Shown in pieces: positions 44,593 to 53,074 of a DNA stretch of 64,000 bases; the stretch's first letter is position 1, and each line of letters opens with the position of its first letter. The stretch covers positions 186,001-250,000 of the forward strand of contig CAVQON010000020.1 of assembly GCA_963714455.1 (NCBI GenBank), read 5' to 3'. Made by a program: the position numbers and the translations under genes. The notes beneath the pieces were generated by a model that did no database searches, was not told where the DNA came from, and saw only the letters and a program-made list of their open reading frames with translations. Source of the DNA: CAVQGZ01 sp963714455. Its GTDB lineage: Bacteria; Actinomycetota; Actinomycetes; Jiangellales; Jiangellaceae.

Positions 44593-44688
44593 TCACAGCG
44601 GTCCGAGTGCCGTGCCGACCAGCAACCCGAGGGCGAACAGGACGGCCAGCGCCACGGCGAAGCCGCCCAGCCTGGCGGCCGTGCCCAT
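44593..44688 (-). CDS. 31-residue single-helix membrane protein of the copper locus
   Basis: Very short gene between copZ and copA. From the ATG at 44688 it reads MGTAARLGGFAVALAVLF followed by ALGLLVGTALGPL and a TGA at 44593: one hydrophobic helix with an Arg near the N-terminus. The ATG overlaps the copZ stop (TGATG), so it should be translated by coupling. It resembles the N-terminal membrane segment of larger actinobacterial copper-locus proteins, but here it stands alone. Likely role, such as aiding the CopZ-CopA hand-over at the membrane, is inference. Confidence 0.65.
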   Translation of the reverse strand: MGTAARLGGFAVALAVLFALGLLVGTALGPL

Positions 44689-44909
44689 CAGCTGGTGGCG
44701 AGCGCGTAGCCGGCCTCGTCGACGGCGGCAGCGACGTCGTCGAGGGCCAGGGGCACGTCACTGGTGACCGTCACGGCCGAGGGTCCTTCGGTGGCCAGGA
44801 CGACGTCGACGACGTTCACCCCGTCCAGCGCCGTGAGCTCCTCGGTGACGGCGGCGACGCAGTGGTCGCAGGTCATGCCGGTGACGGAGTAGGTGGCGAT
44901 CGTGGGCAT
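44688..44909 (-). CDS. copZ: Copper chaperone CopZ (heavy-metal-associated domain)
   Basis: 73-residue HMA protein that delivers Cu(I) to CopA. The CxxC site is SVTGMTCDHCVAAV (Cys14, Cys17), in the ferredoxin-like beta-alpha-beta fold. ATG at 44909 with GGAGG 6 bases upstream. It lies 13 bases downstream of csoR, and its stop overlaps the ATG of the small membrane protein. Confidence 0.95.
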   Translation of the reverse strand: MPTIATYSVTGMTCDHCVAAVTEELTALDGVNVVDVVLATEGPSAVTVTSDVPLALDDVAAAVDEAGYALATS

Positions 44910-44922
44910 GTGAACCTCCGGG

Positions 44923-45234
44923 TCAGGAACGGACGAGACGGGCGATCGCGTCGCTCGCCTCCTTGAGCTTGGCGTCGGCCACCTCGCCACCTTCGGCGAC
45001 GGCGTGCGCCACGCAGTGCGACAGGTGGTCGTTCATCAGCAGCAGCGCCGTCGACTCCAGAGCCTTCGTCGTCGCTGACACCTGCGTGAGCACGTCGATG
45101 CAGTACGTGTCGGCCTCGACCATGCGCTGCAGCCCACGTACCTGGCCCTCGATCTTGCGCAGGCGGCTCAGCACGTCCTGCTTGTGGTCGAGGTAGCCCG
45201 CCGGCTGGTCGCGGGTGGTGAGGGCGTCGGCCAT
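44923..45234 (-). CDS. csoR: Copper-sensing transcriptional repressor CsoR
   Basis: Cu(I)-responsive repressor of 103 residues, all-helical. The Cys-His-Cys copper site is complete: Cys45 (ADTYCIDVL), His70 and Cys74 (NDHLSHCVAHA). Family start LDHKQDVLSRLRKIEGQVRGLQRMVE is typical. ATG at 45234. A matching CsoR operator lies about 40 bp upstream, so the gene probably represses itself and the copZ-copA genes downstream until copper binds. Confidence 0.95.
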   Translation of the reverse strand: MADALTTRDQPAGYLDHKQDVLSRLRKIEGQVRGLQRMVEADTYCIDVLTQVSATTKALESTALLLMNDHLSHCVAHAVAEGGEVADAKLKEASDAIARLVRS

Positions 45235-45273
45235 GAGATCTGTTCTACGCGCCTGCGACGGCGTTTGCAACCC

Positions 45274-45290
45274 CTACCCCCTAGGGGTGT
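45274..45290. promoter_or_regulatory. CsoR operator
   Basis: CTACCCCCTAGGGGTGT contains the inverted repeat TACCCC-CTA-GGGGT, almost the canonical actinobacterial CsoR box (ATACCCCCTAGGGGTAT). It is about 40 bp upstream of the csoR start and touches the last bases of the uspA gene. It probably controls csoR-copZ-small protein-copA. Confidence 0.8.
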
Positions 45291-45718
45291 TAGTCCTCGT
45301 CGTCGGGAGACGGGACCACCAGCACCGGACGGCTGGTCATGTGCAGCAACCGGTACGTGGTCGCGCCCATCAGAGCCGCCTTGAGGGCGCTGGCGCCGTG
45401 GGTGCCCACGACGATCATGCGGGCGTCGTGGTCGTCGGCCACCGCGAGCAGCGCCTCGGCCGGCCGTCGCGGGACGAGCTCGGCCGTGGCATGCACGCCG
45501 ACCTCGTCGGCGCGGTGCAGGGCGGTGGAGCAGACCCGCAGCCCGATCTCCTCCAGGGCCGCCTCGTGCGCGCGGTACTCCTCACCGCTGCCCGAGCCCG
45601 GCGGCGCCACCCCGTAGACGACCACCAGGGACTCGCCGTAGCGGGCGGCCATGTCGATGGCCACCTCCAAGGCGGCTTGCGATGCCGCGGACTCGTCGTA
45701 GCCGAGGACGAAGGTCAT
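45290..45718 (-). CDS. Universal stress protein (UspA family)
   Basis: 142-residue single UspA domain. It begins TFVLGYDESAASQAALEVAID, and the ATP-type loop is VVGTHGASALKAALMGATTYRLLHMTSRPVLVVPS, which fits the Gx2Gx9G pattern. It starts within the stop of the APC permease (ATGA, 45718-45720), so it may act with that transporter. Its 3' end abuts the CsoR operator. Confidence 0.93.
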   Translation of the reverse strand: MTFVLGYDESAASQAALEVAIDMAARYGESLVVVYGVAPPGSGSGEEYRAHEAALEEIGLRVCSTALHRADEVGVHATAELVPRRPAEALLAVADDHDARMIVVGTHGASALKAALMGATTYRLLHMTSRPVLVVPSPDDED

Positions 45719-47211
45719 CAGTGCTCCTTGTGCATGCTGCGGACGAGATCGGGGTCGACCGGGCCGGCCTGCTCGTCCCAGAAGGCCGTGTCGTAGCGAC
45801 GCCACCACAGCATCACCACGGCGCCCGCGACGGCGATGGCGATGCCGATCACCAACGGTGGCCCGACCCCGAACCAGGCCTGGCCGGTGTAGGAGTTTGC
45901 CGGGTCGGACATGTCGACCACCGACTGCACCAGAAGCCAGATGAGCAGGACGGCGCCGACGACGGGGCCGAGGCCGATGAAGAGGAAGTTCTTCCAGTGC
46001 TCGGTGAGGTGGCGGCGGAAGTAGATGGCGCAGGCGATGCCGGTGAGCGCGTAGTAGAAGGCGATCAGCAGCGACAGGGCCGTGAGCGAGTCGAACAGGG
46101 CGTTCTCGCTGATCAGACCGACGACGAGGTACCAGACGATGGCGATCACAGCCACCCACCAGGTCGACACGTCCGGGGTACGGAAGCGCGGGTGGATGTG
46201 CCCGAACCGGGGCGGCAGCGCCTCCCGCCGCGCCATCGACAGCGCGGTGCGCGACGCCGGGATGATCGTCGTCTGGGTGGAGGCGATGGCTGACGTCGCG
46301 ACGGCCGCGTAGACGACCCAGCCCCAGCTGCCCATCACCTCCTCGGCGATGAGGGCGAAGACGAACTCCTCCTCGTCGGCGTTGTCTGTCAAGAACTGCG
46401 GGCCGACGAAGGCGACCACGGCGAACGCGGTACCCAGGTAGGTGATGAGCAGCAGGACGGTGGACACGATCGCGGCTTTGCCCGGGGCGGTGGCGGAGTC
46501 CTCGGTCTCCTCGGTGAGGTTCACCGCCGACTCCCAGCCCCAGTAGGCGAACACGCCGAGCAGAAGGCCTGCCGTGAGCGCGGCCCCACCGCTGGCGAAC
46601 GGGTTGAGCCAGCTCAGCGAGATCGCGGGGGCGTCGGCCGCGGCGTCCCCGCCGACCGCACGAGCGACGGCGATGCCGGCGAAGACGAGCAGGGCGCCGA
46701 CCTGAGCGATGATCAGCCAGTTCTGCACCCGCGCCGACAGCTCGGTGCCCAGCACGCACATCCACGTCATGCCGATGATGAGGGCGACCGCCCCGGCCTT
46801 GACCACGAGCTCGTTCTCGGCCAGCCCGTCGAGCCCGAAGGTCAGCAGCCCGAACCGAACCCCGACGTCGGCGAGCGACCCGATCACGAGCACGCCGGTC
46901 ATGGTGATCGCCCACCCGCCGACCCATCCCCAGGTCGGTCCCATGGCGCGGGTCACCCACGAGAACGTCGTGCCGCAGTCCTGGTCGACCCGGTTGAGGT
47001 AGTAGAAGGCTGCGGCGATCAGAAGCATCGGCACGAAGGAGGCGATCAGCACCCCGGGTGCGGAGACACCGACGAGCGCCACGATGGGTCCGAGCACCGC
47101 GGCGAGCGAGTAGGCCGGCGAGGTCGCGTTCAGGCCGATGACCAGCGCGTCGGTGAAGCCGATGGCGTCGGGCTGCAGGGTCTGCTGCGCAGGTGTCGGG
47201 GTGTCGGTCAC
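45718..47211 (-). CDS. APC-family amino acid permease
   Basis: 497-residue secondary transporter with about 12 predicted membrane helices. The first helix pair GFTDALVIGLNATSPAYSLAAVLGPIVALVG and the RVDQDCGTTFSWVTRAMGPTWGWVGGW segment are typical of the APC superfamily. ETEDSATAPGKAAI and SRTALSMARREALPPRFGHIHPRF also match. Substrate not readable. GTG start. Its stop overlaps the uspA start, a common permease-Usp pairing. Confidence 0.9.
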   Translation of the reverse strand: MTDTPTPAQQTLQPDAIGFTDALVIGLNATSPAYSLAAVLGPIVALVGVSAPGVLIASFVPMLLIAAAFYYLNRVDQDCGTTFSWVTRAMGPTWGWVGGWAITMTGVLVIGSLADVGVRFGLLTFGLDGLAENELVVKAGAVALIIGMTWMCVLGTELSARVQNWLIIAQVGALLVFAGIAVARAVGGDAAADAPAISLSWLNPFASGGAALTAGLLLGVFAYWGWESAVNLTEETEDSATAPGKAAIVSTVLLLITYLGTAFAVVAFVGPQFLTDNADEEEFVFALIAEEVMGSWGWVVYAAVATSAIASTQTTIIPASRTALSMARREALPPRFGHIHPRFRTPDVSTWWVAVIAIVWYLVVGLISENALFDSLTALSLLIAFYYALTGIACAIYFRRHLTEHWKNFLFIGLGPVVGAVLLIWLLVQSVVDMSDPANSYTGQAWFGVGPPLVIGIAIAVAGAVVMLWWRRYDTAFWDEQAGPVDPDLVRSMHKEH

Positions 47212-47271
47212 GGGGCGCGCCTATCGGTCGGAGGGTGATCGGACGCTAGCGGATCGCCTACCGTCAGCGGC

Positions 47272-47664
47272 ATGCAACGCAACGTGCTGGGCGAAGATCT
47301 TGAGCCGTGCGGCACCGACCCGGTCACCGGCTTCACCCGGGACGGCTCGTGCGCGACCGGTCCGCAGGACGTGGGCAGCCACACGATCTGCGCCGTCGTC
47401 ACCGCGGAGTTTCTCGACCACCAGCGCTCCATCGGCAACGACCTGTCCACCCCGATGCCGCAGTACCGCTTTCCCGGGCTCGTCCCCGGCGACCGCTGGT
47501 GCGTCACGGCGCGCAACTGGGCGCTCGCCTACAACGCCGGTGTCGCGTCTCCGGTCGTGCTGGCGTCCACGAACGAGGCGGTGCTGGAGATCGTGCCCAT
47601 CGCGGCGCTGCGCGAGCACGCGGTGGACGTGCCGCCCGACGCCGGCTCGCTGGACCCGGCGTGA
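47272..47664 (+). CDS. DUF2237 family protein
   Basis: 130-residue small soluble protein of the DUF2237 family, widespread in bacteria and marked by RNVLGEDLEPC, GFTRDGSCATGPQDVGSHTICAVVT, HQRSIGNDLSTPMP and PGDRWCVTARNW. Function unknown. Cysteines in EPCGTD, GSCATG, TICAV and RWCVT may bind a metal or be redox active. ATG at 47272. Divergent from the APC permease. Confidence 0.9.
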   Translation: MQRNVLGEDLEPCGTDPVTGFTRDGSCATGPQDVGSHTICAVVTAEFLDHQRSIGNDLSTPMPQYRFPGLVPGDRWCVTARNWALAYNAGVASPVVLASTNEAVLEIVPIAALREHAVDVPPDAGSLDPA

Positions 47665-47677
47665 GCCGGCGTTCCGA

Positions 47678-49051
47678 TCACTGCGGGTGAGGGTGGCGCC
47701 CGAGGCCGGTCGCCCATGCCAGCAGGGCCGCTCCCGCGCCGACTCCGAGCATGCCGAAGGCGGGCAGCCCGGCTGGGCCCGCGCCCAGCCCGCGAACTGC
47801 GAGCTGCACCATCCCGGTGGCCGCCAGGACGACGCCCAGGACGACCCCGAGCACCCGGAGCCGGGACGTCGGTGGGCCTGGGTCAGGGGCCACCACGCGG
47901 CGCTCGAACCGGCCGAACGTCATCACCAGCAGCACCAGGAGCGGGATGCAGATCGCGAACCACACCGGTCGCCACAACCACCACTCCGGGGTAGGCGGCA
48001 CCAGCCGGTCGACCAGGCCCAGCGAGAAGAACAGCACAGCGGCGGCGACGCCGGCGACCATGTGCCACAGGTAGAGCGTCATCGCGTACACGTTGACCCA
48101 CACGACGCCAGCCCAGACGGCGGGTCGCGCGCACCGACGCTCGACCCACGGCTGGAGCAGCAGCACCAGGCCGGTCTGCGCCACTGCGAGGGCAATCAGC
48201 GCGGCTGACGGAGGTCCGTTGTTCTGCACGGCCTCGCCCTCGGCCGCGAGCATGCTGACCGGATACGGACCCAGCCACACCAGCAGCGCGGCCGCCGCCA
48301 GCCCGCCGACGGCGAGCAGAGCCGGGACGGGACTGCGCCCGGACAAGGCTCCACTACGCCAGCACACCCCCAGCGCATAGACGCCGATCCAGAAGAAGCC
48401 GTAGTTGAGGTAGCCCACGAACGGCACGCCGAGGTGGACGAACAGCACGTCGGCTGCCACTGCGGCGCCGAGCAGCCCGCCCGGGACCGCGAGACGCCAC
48501 CGGTCCACCGCCGCGACCAGGCCGGGCGTCATCGGGACGACGACGACGTAGACCGCCAGGAACCACAACGGGATCCCGACCTGAGTGACCACCAGGTCGA
48601 CCAGGTGCGCGTCGACCCCACCCAGGCGCAGAACCGACGAGGCCGCGACGACGACGACCACGAGGACGCAGGTGGGCAGCAGCAGCCGCCACACGCGCGC
48701 CCCGATCCATCCCAGCGCGGTGACGCTGGGCCGCCGACGCGTCCAGGACGCCGCGTTGCCGTACCCGCCAACAAGGAAGAACACCGGCATGACCTGGAAG
48801 ACCCAGGTCAACCAGTTGCCCGGTGGCCAGAGCGTCTGCACGTTGCGCCCAAGCAGCTGCCCGTCCTCGACGACGAGGGCAAACGCCAGCCAGTGACCGA
48901 ACACGACAAGCAGGAGCGCTGCGGCGCGAAAGGCATCGACTGCGCGTACCCGGCCGGCTGGCCCGTCCGGAGTCGGCCCAGCCTGAACCGAGCCTCTCTG
49001 GACGCGCACACGTTCACCGTCCACCTGCTGTGGCGCCCCGTCGAGGGCCAT
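47678..49051 (-). CDS. Acyltransferase-3-type membrane protein
   Basis: 457-residue multi-helix membrane protein of the acyltransferase-3 type, which O-acylates sugars or other envelope molecules. RVRAVDAFRAAALLLVVFGHW holds the family's early Arg and catalytic-type His in the first helix, and FFLVGGYGNAASW and YLWHMVAGVAAAVL follow the usual order, with about 10-11 helices. A GTG or ATG start at 49051 gives a 35-residue soluble head. Substrate unknown. Convergent with the DUF2237 gene. Confidence 0.85.
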   Translation of the reverse strand: MALDGAPQQVDGERVRVQRGSVQAGPTPDGPAGRVRAVDAFRAAALLLVVFGHWLAFALVVEDGQLLGRNVQTLWPPGNWLTWVFQVMPVFFLVGGYGNAASWTRRRPSVTALGWIGARVWRLLLPTCVLVVVVVAASSVLRLGGVDAHLVDLVVTQVGIPLWFLAVYVVVVPMTPGLVAAVDRWRLAVPGGLLGAAVAADVLFVHLGVPFVGYLNYGFFWIGVYALGVCWRSGALSGRSPVPALLAVGGLAAAALLVWLGPYPVSMLAAEGEAVQNNGPPSAALIALAVAQTGLVLLLQPWVERRCARPAVWAGVVWVNVYAMTLYLWHMVAGVAAAVLFFSLGLVDRLVPPTPEWWLWRPVWFAICIPLLVLLVMTFGRFERRVVAPDPGPPTSRLRVLGVVLGVVLAATGMVQLAVRGLGAGPAGLPAFGMLGVGAGAALLAWATGLGRHPHPQ

Positions 49052-49259
49052 CCGGTCACCACCCGCCGACGGACGCTGAGTCCGTGCTCATGGCCTCCGC
49101 CCTGCTCAGCCCCACCTCGTCCCCGCGAAGGGGGCGATCAGCTCTGGCAGCTCGGGGTAGGAGAAGGCCTGCAGCTCCTCCGGCACCGAGGTATGGCCAT
49201 CTGTGGGGCCGGGGCGACGAGCACTACCGCGGTAGGGTCTGGTCGCTGGTGTCGAGTCG

Positions 49260-49856
49260 ATGTCTAGCCTGTTCCCGGTGGAGTTCGACCCCGCGCACGG
49301 CACGCCCCGGGAGTTTGGAGCGATGGCCCTCCAGTCCGGGCGAATGCTCAACGCACGTTTCGAGGCCCAGCTCACCGGGGCGCAGAACCTGCTCACCAAG
49401 GCGATACGAGCCCTGGCGTCCGGGGACGCGGACCGGGCGGAGGCGTTGATGCAGCGGGCGGCCCGGATGCCGTACGACGAGCGCGAGCAGGACGCCCCAG
49501 GGGTGCGGGCTGCCTCCGTGCTGGTGCACAGCGTGATCGTCGATCACTTTGAGCACAGCGAGGACGACACGGGGTGGCTCGATGTCGTGCTCGACGTGCA
49601 CCCGGGTCTCGACCCACTCGGTCAGGCCGAGGTGGCATCGCTGGTCCACGGATTCGTGCTGCAGGGCGCGGTCTTCGCGCTCACTGCCACCGAGCGACGG
49701 CGCATCCAGCACGCCTTCGGCGGCGCGCCGCTCGAGGCCGAGCTCGGTGACGGTCCGGACGCGTCGGTCGAGCAGCGCCGAGACATCATCGCGTCCCTGA
49801 CCCTGGCGGCGGCCGCGCTGCGCGACGCCTACGCCTCCAACCAGCCGGCTGTGTAG
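49260..49856 (+). CDS. Hypothetical protein
   Basis: 198-residue soluble protein that I do not recognise. It is largely helical, with GAMALQSGRMLNARFEAQLTGAQNLLTKAIRALASGDADRAEALMQRAARM resembling a short tetratricopeptide-like helical hairpin, then VRAASVLVHSVIVDHFEHSEDDTGWLDVVLDVHPGLD. ATG at 49260. The upstream gap from 49052 holds nothing I recognise. The tRNA-Gly lies 100 bp downstream on the opposite strand. Confidence 0.75.
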   Translation: MSSLFPVEFDPAHGTPREFGAMALQSGRMLNARFEAQLTGAQNLLTKAIRALASGDADRAEALMQRAARMPYDEREQDAPGVRAASVLVHSVIVDHFEHSEDDTGWLDVVLDVHPGLDPLGQAEVASLVHGFVLQGAVFALTATERRRIQHAFGGAPLEAELGDGPDASVEQRRDIIASLTLAAAALRDAYASNQPAV

Positions 49857-49955
49857 GCGAGGATCGGCCACACTTGGTCACCCAGGTCGGGCGCAACCCC
49901 CCGACCGGGACCGGACACACCCGGCGACATGCCTGTGGCCTGCGAAGACTCCGAG

Positions 49956-50026
49956 AGCGGGTGACCGGGATCGAACCGGCATGGCCAGCTTGGAAGGCTG
50001 GGGCTCTGCCATTGAGCTACACCCGC
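49956..50026 (-). tRNA. tRNA-Gly (UCC)
   Basis: Acceptor GCGGGTG/CACCCGC with discriminator T, anticodon arm CCAGC-CTTCCAA-GCTGG giving anticodon TCC, T arm GCCGGTTCGATCCCGGT. 71 bases, typical for Gly. Confidence 0.95.
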
Positions 50027-50110
50027 GGGTGAGGCAGAGGCACCCTGGTCGGCACCCGAACCTCGACTGACAGCCTACCTGCCCAGTTCGCCTACACTCG
50101 GTTCGGTTCG

Positions 50111-50183
50111 CGGGGCGTAGCGCAGTGGCTAGCGCGCCTGCTTTGGGAGCAGGAGATCGGGAGTTCGAGTCTCCCCGCCCCGA
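50111..50183 (+). tRNA. tRNA-Pro (UGG)
   Basis: Acceptor CGGGGCG/CGCCCCG with discriminator A, anticodon arm CCTGC-TTTGGGA-GCAGG giving anticodon TGG, T arm GGGAGTTCGAGTCTCCC. It lies 45 bases upstream of tig on the same strand. Confidence 0.95.
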
Positions 50184-50227
50184 CAAGCGATCACCCACCA
50201 GCCCATCGACCTGGAGACCTACCTGCT

Positions 50228-51640
50228 GTGAAGAGCACTGCCGAGACCCTGGGCCCCACCCGCGTCAAGCTTCTGGTGGAGGTGTCGTTCGACGAGCTCA
50301 AGCCCAGCCTGGACGAGGCCTACAAGCGCATCGCCAGCCAGGTGACCGTGCCGGGCTTCCGCAAGGGCAAGGTGCCCAGCGCCATCATCGACCAGCGGTT
50401 CGGCCGCGGGGCGGTGCTCGAGGAGGCCATCAACGAAGCCCTCCCCGGCCTGTACTCCCAGGCGGTCGACGAGGCGCAGATCAACCCGCTGGGCTCACCC
50501 GAGGTCGAGATCACCGAGATGGAGGACGGCGACAAGCTCGCCTTCACCGCCGAGGTCGACGTCCGGCCAGAGATCGCCCTGCCTGACTGGGAGGGGGTGG
50601 CGATCACCGTCGACGACATCGAGATCGACGAGGACGCCGTCGCCGAGCAGCTCGAGCAGCTGCGCCAGCGCTTCGGCACCCTGCTCCCGGTGGAGCGGGC
50701 TGCCGCTGTCGGCGACCACGTCAGCATCGACCTCGGCGCCCGTGACGCCGACGGCGAGCTGATCGAGAACGGCCAGGCCAGCGGGCTCAGCTACGAGGTC
50801 GGCTCCGGCACGATGGTCGAGGGCCTGGACGAGGCCGTCACCGGCATGTCGGCAGGGGAGACCGCCACGTTCACCACCACTCTCATGGGAGAGGGGGACG
50901 GGCTCGAGGCACAGGTCGACGTCACCGTGACCGCCGTCAAGGAGCAGGAGCTGCCCGAGCTGGACGACGAGTTCGCCCTGCTGGCGAGCGAGTTCGACAC
51001 CCTCGACGAGCTGCGCGAGGACGTCCGTGAGCAGCTCGTGCGCGCCGGGCGGCTGACCCAGGCCGTCGAGGCCCGCGACAAGGCGCTGGAGCACCTGCTC
51101 GACACGGTCGAGGTGCCGATCCCGCAGGGGCTCGTGACCGCGCAGCTCGAGGAGCACTTCGCCGACGGCCACGGTGACGACGAGCACCGCGCCGAGGTCG
51201 AGGAGCAGGCCGTCCGCTCGCTGAAGGCCCAGCTGATCCTGGACGAGATCGTCAAGGCCACCGAGGTGCAGGTCTCGCAGGAGGAGCTCACCGAGTACCT
51301 GATCTCGCGGGCGCAGCAGTCGGGCATGAGCCCGCAGGACTTCGCCGACCAGATGGTGCGCTCGGGCAACGTCAACGCCGTCGTGGCCGACGTGGCTCGC
51401 GGCAAGGCGCTCGCGATCATGGTCGAGAAGGCGTCGGTGAGCGACGCGTCCGGCAACCCCGTCGAGCTGGCGCGGCTTCAGGAGGACGGCACGCTCGCCG
51501 ACGACGTCGAGGACGAGCCGCTCGCCGAGGTCGCCGCCAGCGAGGTCGAGTTCGCCGACGTCGTGGACGCCACCGAGGTCGCCGCGGAGCCGGTCGAGCA
51601 GGCTGCGCCGACGGCGAACACGGACAAGGTCGAGGAGTAG
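50228..51640 (+). CDS. tig: Trigger factor
   Basis: Ribosome-bound chaperone and prolyl isomerase for nascent chains. 470 residues. The ribosome-docking loop PGFRKGKVPSAII lies at about residues 42-54, the FKBP-type isomerase domain at about 160-245 (GDHVSIDLGARDADGELIENGQASGLSYEVGSGTMVEGLDEAVTG), and a helical C-terminal domain follows. The tail is long, acidic and Ala-rich, as in other actinobacteria. GTG start with GGAG about 13 bases upstream. Clustered with clpP1-clpP2-clpX, so folding and degradation genes travel together. Confidence 0.96.
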   Translation: MKSTAETLGPTRVKLLVEVSFDELKPSLDEAYKRIASQVTVPGFRKGKVPSAIIDQRFGRGAVLEEAINEALPGLYSQAVDEAQINPLGSPEVEITEMEDGDKLAFTAEVDVRPEIALPDWEGVAITVDDIEIDEDAVAEQLEQLRQRFGTLLPVERAAAVGDHVSIDLGARDADGELIENGQASGLSYEVGSGTMVEGLDEAVTGMSAGETATFTTTLMGEGDGLEAQVDVTVTAVKEQELPELDDEFALLASEFDTLDELREDVREQLVRAGRLTQAVEARDKALEHLLDTVEVPIPQGLVTAQLEEHFADGHGDDEHRAEVEEQAVRSLKAQLILDEIVKATEVQVSQEELTEYLISRAQQSGMSPQDFADQMVRSGNVNAVVADVARGKALAIMVEKASVSDASGNPVELARLQEDGTLADDVEDEPLAEVAASEVEFADVVDATEVAAEPVEQAAPTANTDKVEE

Positions 51641-51712
51641 ACCCCCCGCGGCTGTGGTTAGGGTCGTCGTACAACCTGACGACACCAAGCACGAGCCGAT
51701 CGGAGAGCCTGC

Positions 51713-52315
51713 ATGACCGACGAGATGCGCGCGCCCGCCCAACCCCAGTCCGGCTTCGACGACAACGTCTACCAGCGGCTGCTGCGTGAGCGGATCATCT
51801 TTCTCGGCTCCGAGGTCCGCGACGACAACGCCAACGCCATCTGCGCCCAGATGCTGCTGCTGGCCGCCGAAGACCCCGAGAAAGACATCTACCTCTACAT
51901 CAACTCACCCGGCGGATCCGTCACGGCCGGCATGGCCATCTACGACACGATGCAGTTCGTCGGCAACGACGTCGCGACCGTCGCGACCGGGCTGGCCGCG
52001 TCCATGGGCCAGTTCCTGCTGGCCGCCGGCGCCCCGGGCAAGCGCTTCGCCCTGCCCCACTCGCGCATCATGATGCACCAGCCGTCCGGCGGTCTGGGCG
52101 GCTCGGCCAGCGACATCAAGATCCAGGCCGAGCAGATGCTGTTCATCAAGAAGCAGATGGCGGAGCTGATCGCCGTGCACACGGGGCAGACCGTCGACCA
52201 GATCGAGAAAGACTCCGACCGCGACCGGTGGTTCACTGCCGAGCAGGCCAAGGAGTACGGGTTCGTCGACCAGGTCGTTCGCACCGCGAACCAGGTCGGC
52301 GAAGAGACCAACTAG
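51713..52315 (+). CDS. clpP1: ATP-dependent Clp protease proteolytic subunit ClpP1
   Basis: One of two ClpP paralogues forming the mixed ClpP1P2 barrel of actinobacteria. Catalytic triad Ser97 (GLAASMGQFLL), His122 (RIMMHQPSGG) and Asp171 (DRDRWFTAEQAKEYGFVD). The ERIIFLGSEVRDDNAN start and LYINSPGGSVTAG loop are canonical. 200 residues. ATG at 51713. Nineteen bases separate it from clpP2. Confidence 0.96.
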   Translation: MTDEMRAPAQPQSGFDDNVYQRLLRERIIFLGSEVRDDNANAICAQMLLLAAEDPEKDIYLYINSPGGSVTAGMAIYDTMQFVGNDVATVATGLAASMGQFLLAAGAPGKRFALPHSRIMMHQPSGGLGGSASDIKIQAEQMLFIKKQMAELIAVHTGQTVDQIEKDSDRDRWFTAEQAKEYGFVDQVVRTANQVGEETN

Positions 52316-52334
52316 AGCAGCCGAGGAGAACGCC

Positions 52335-52940
52335 GTGAACTACATCATCCCGCAGTGGGAGGAGCGCACCTCCTACGGCTTCCGCCGTATCGACCCCTAC
52401 GCCAAGCTGTTCGAGGAGCGCATCATCTTTCTCGGCACGCCGATCAGCGACGACGTGGCCAACGCCGTGATGTCGCAGCTGATGTGCCTGGAGTCGATGG
52501 ACCCCGACCGCGACATCGAGATCTACATCAACTCACCCGGTGGCTCCTTCACCGCGCTGACGGCGATCTACGACACGATGCAGTACGTCAAGCCGGACGT
52601 GCGGACGGTCTGCATGGGTCAGGCCGCCTCGGCGGCGGCGGTGCTGCTGGCTGCCGGCGCCCCGGGCAAGCGCATCGCGCTGCCCAACGCCCGCATCCTC
52701 ATCCACCAGCCGTACTCGGAGTCGGGGTACGGGCAGGCGTCCGACCTGGAGATCCAGGCCAACGAGATCCTGCGGATGCGCTCGATGCTCGAGGAGATGC
52801 TCGCCAACCACTCGAACCGCTCGGTGGAGCAGGTGCGTGAAGACATCGAGCGCGACAAGATCCTGACCGCGGCTGAGGCTGTGGAGTACGGACTCGTCGA
52901 CTCCGTCATCGAGTCGCGCAAGGCCAGCGCCGCCGCCTGA
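52335..52940 (+). CDS. clpP2: ATP-dependent Clp protease proteolytic subunit ClpP2
   Basis: Second ClpP subunit of 201 residues. Triad Ser99 (GQAASAAAVLL), His124 (RILIHQPYSES) and Asp174 (IERDKILTAAEAVEYGLVD). N-terminal NYIIPQWEERTSYGFRRIDPYAKLFEERIIFLG is the usual ClpP2 start. GTG at 52335 preceded by GAGGAGAA. Both catalytic serines are intact in P1 and P2, so both rings should be active. Confidence 0.96.
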   Translation: MNYIIPQWEERTSYGFRRIDPYAKLFEERIIFLGTPISDDVANAVMSQLMCLESMDPDRDIEIYINSPGGSFTALTAIYDTMQYVKPDVRTVCMGQAASAAAVLLAAGAPGKRIALPNARILIHQPYSESGYGQASDLEIQANEILRMRSMLEEMLANHSNRSVEQVREDIERDKILTAAEAVEYGLVDSVIESRKASAAA

Positions 52941-53074
52941 CCCTCCCGGCGCAGACACGCCTGGGCGCGTCGCGAGTATGCCGATGCCATTGTCGGCCCA
53001 GCGGGGTACCGTGCGGAGCGGTTGCGCGGCGTGCGCGACCACTCGTCACAGTCCACGTCGAAGGGGGCGTCCGG

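Noticed and set aside
45719..46960. N-terminal extension of the UspA protein across the permease gene
   Set aside because: The extension is antisense-like Arg/Gly-rich sequence in the wrong frame of the permease; UspA begins at the ATG at 45718.
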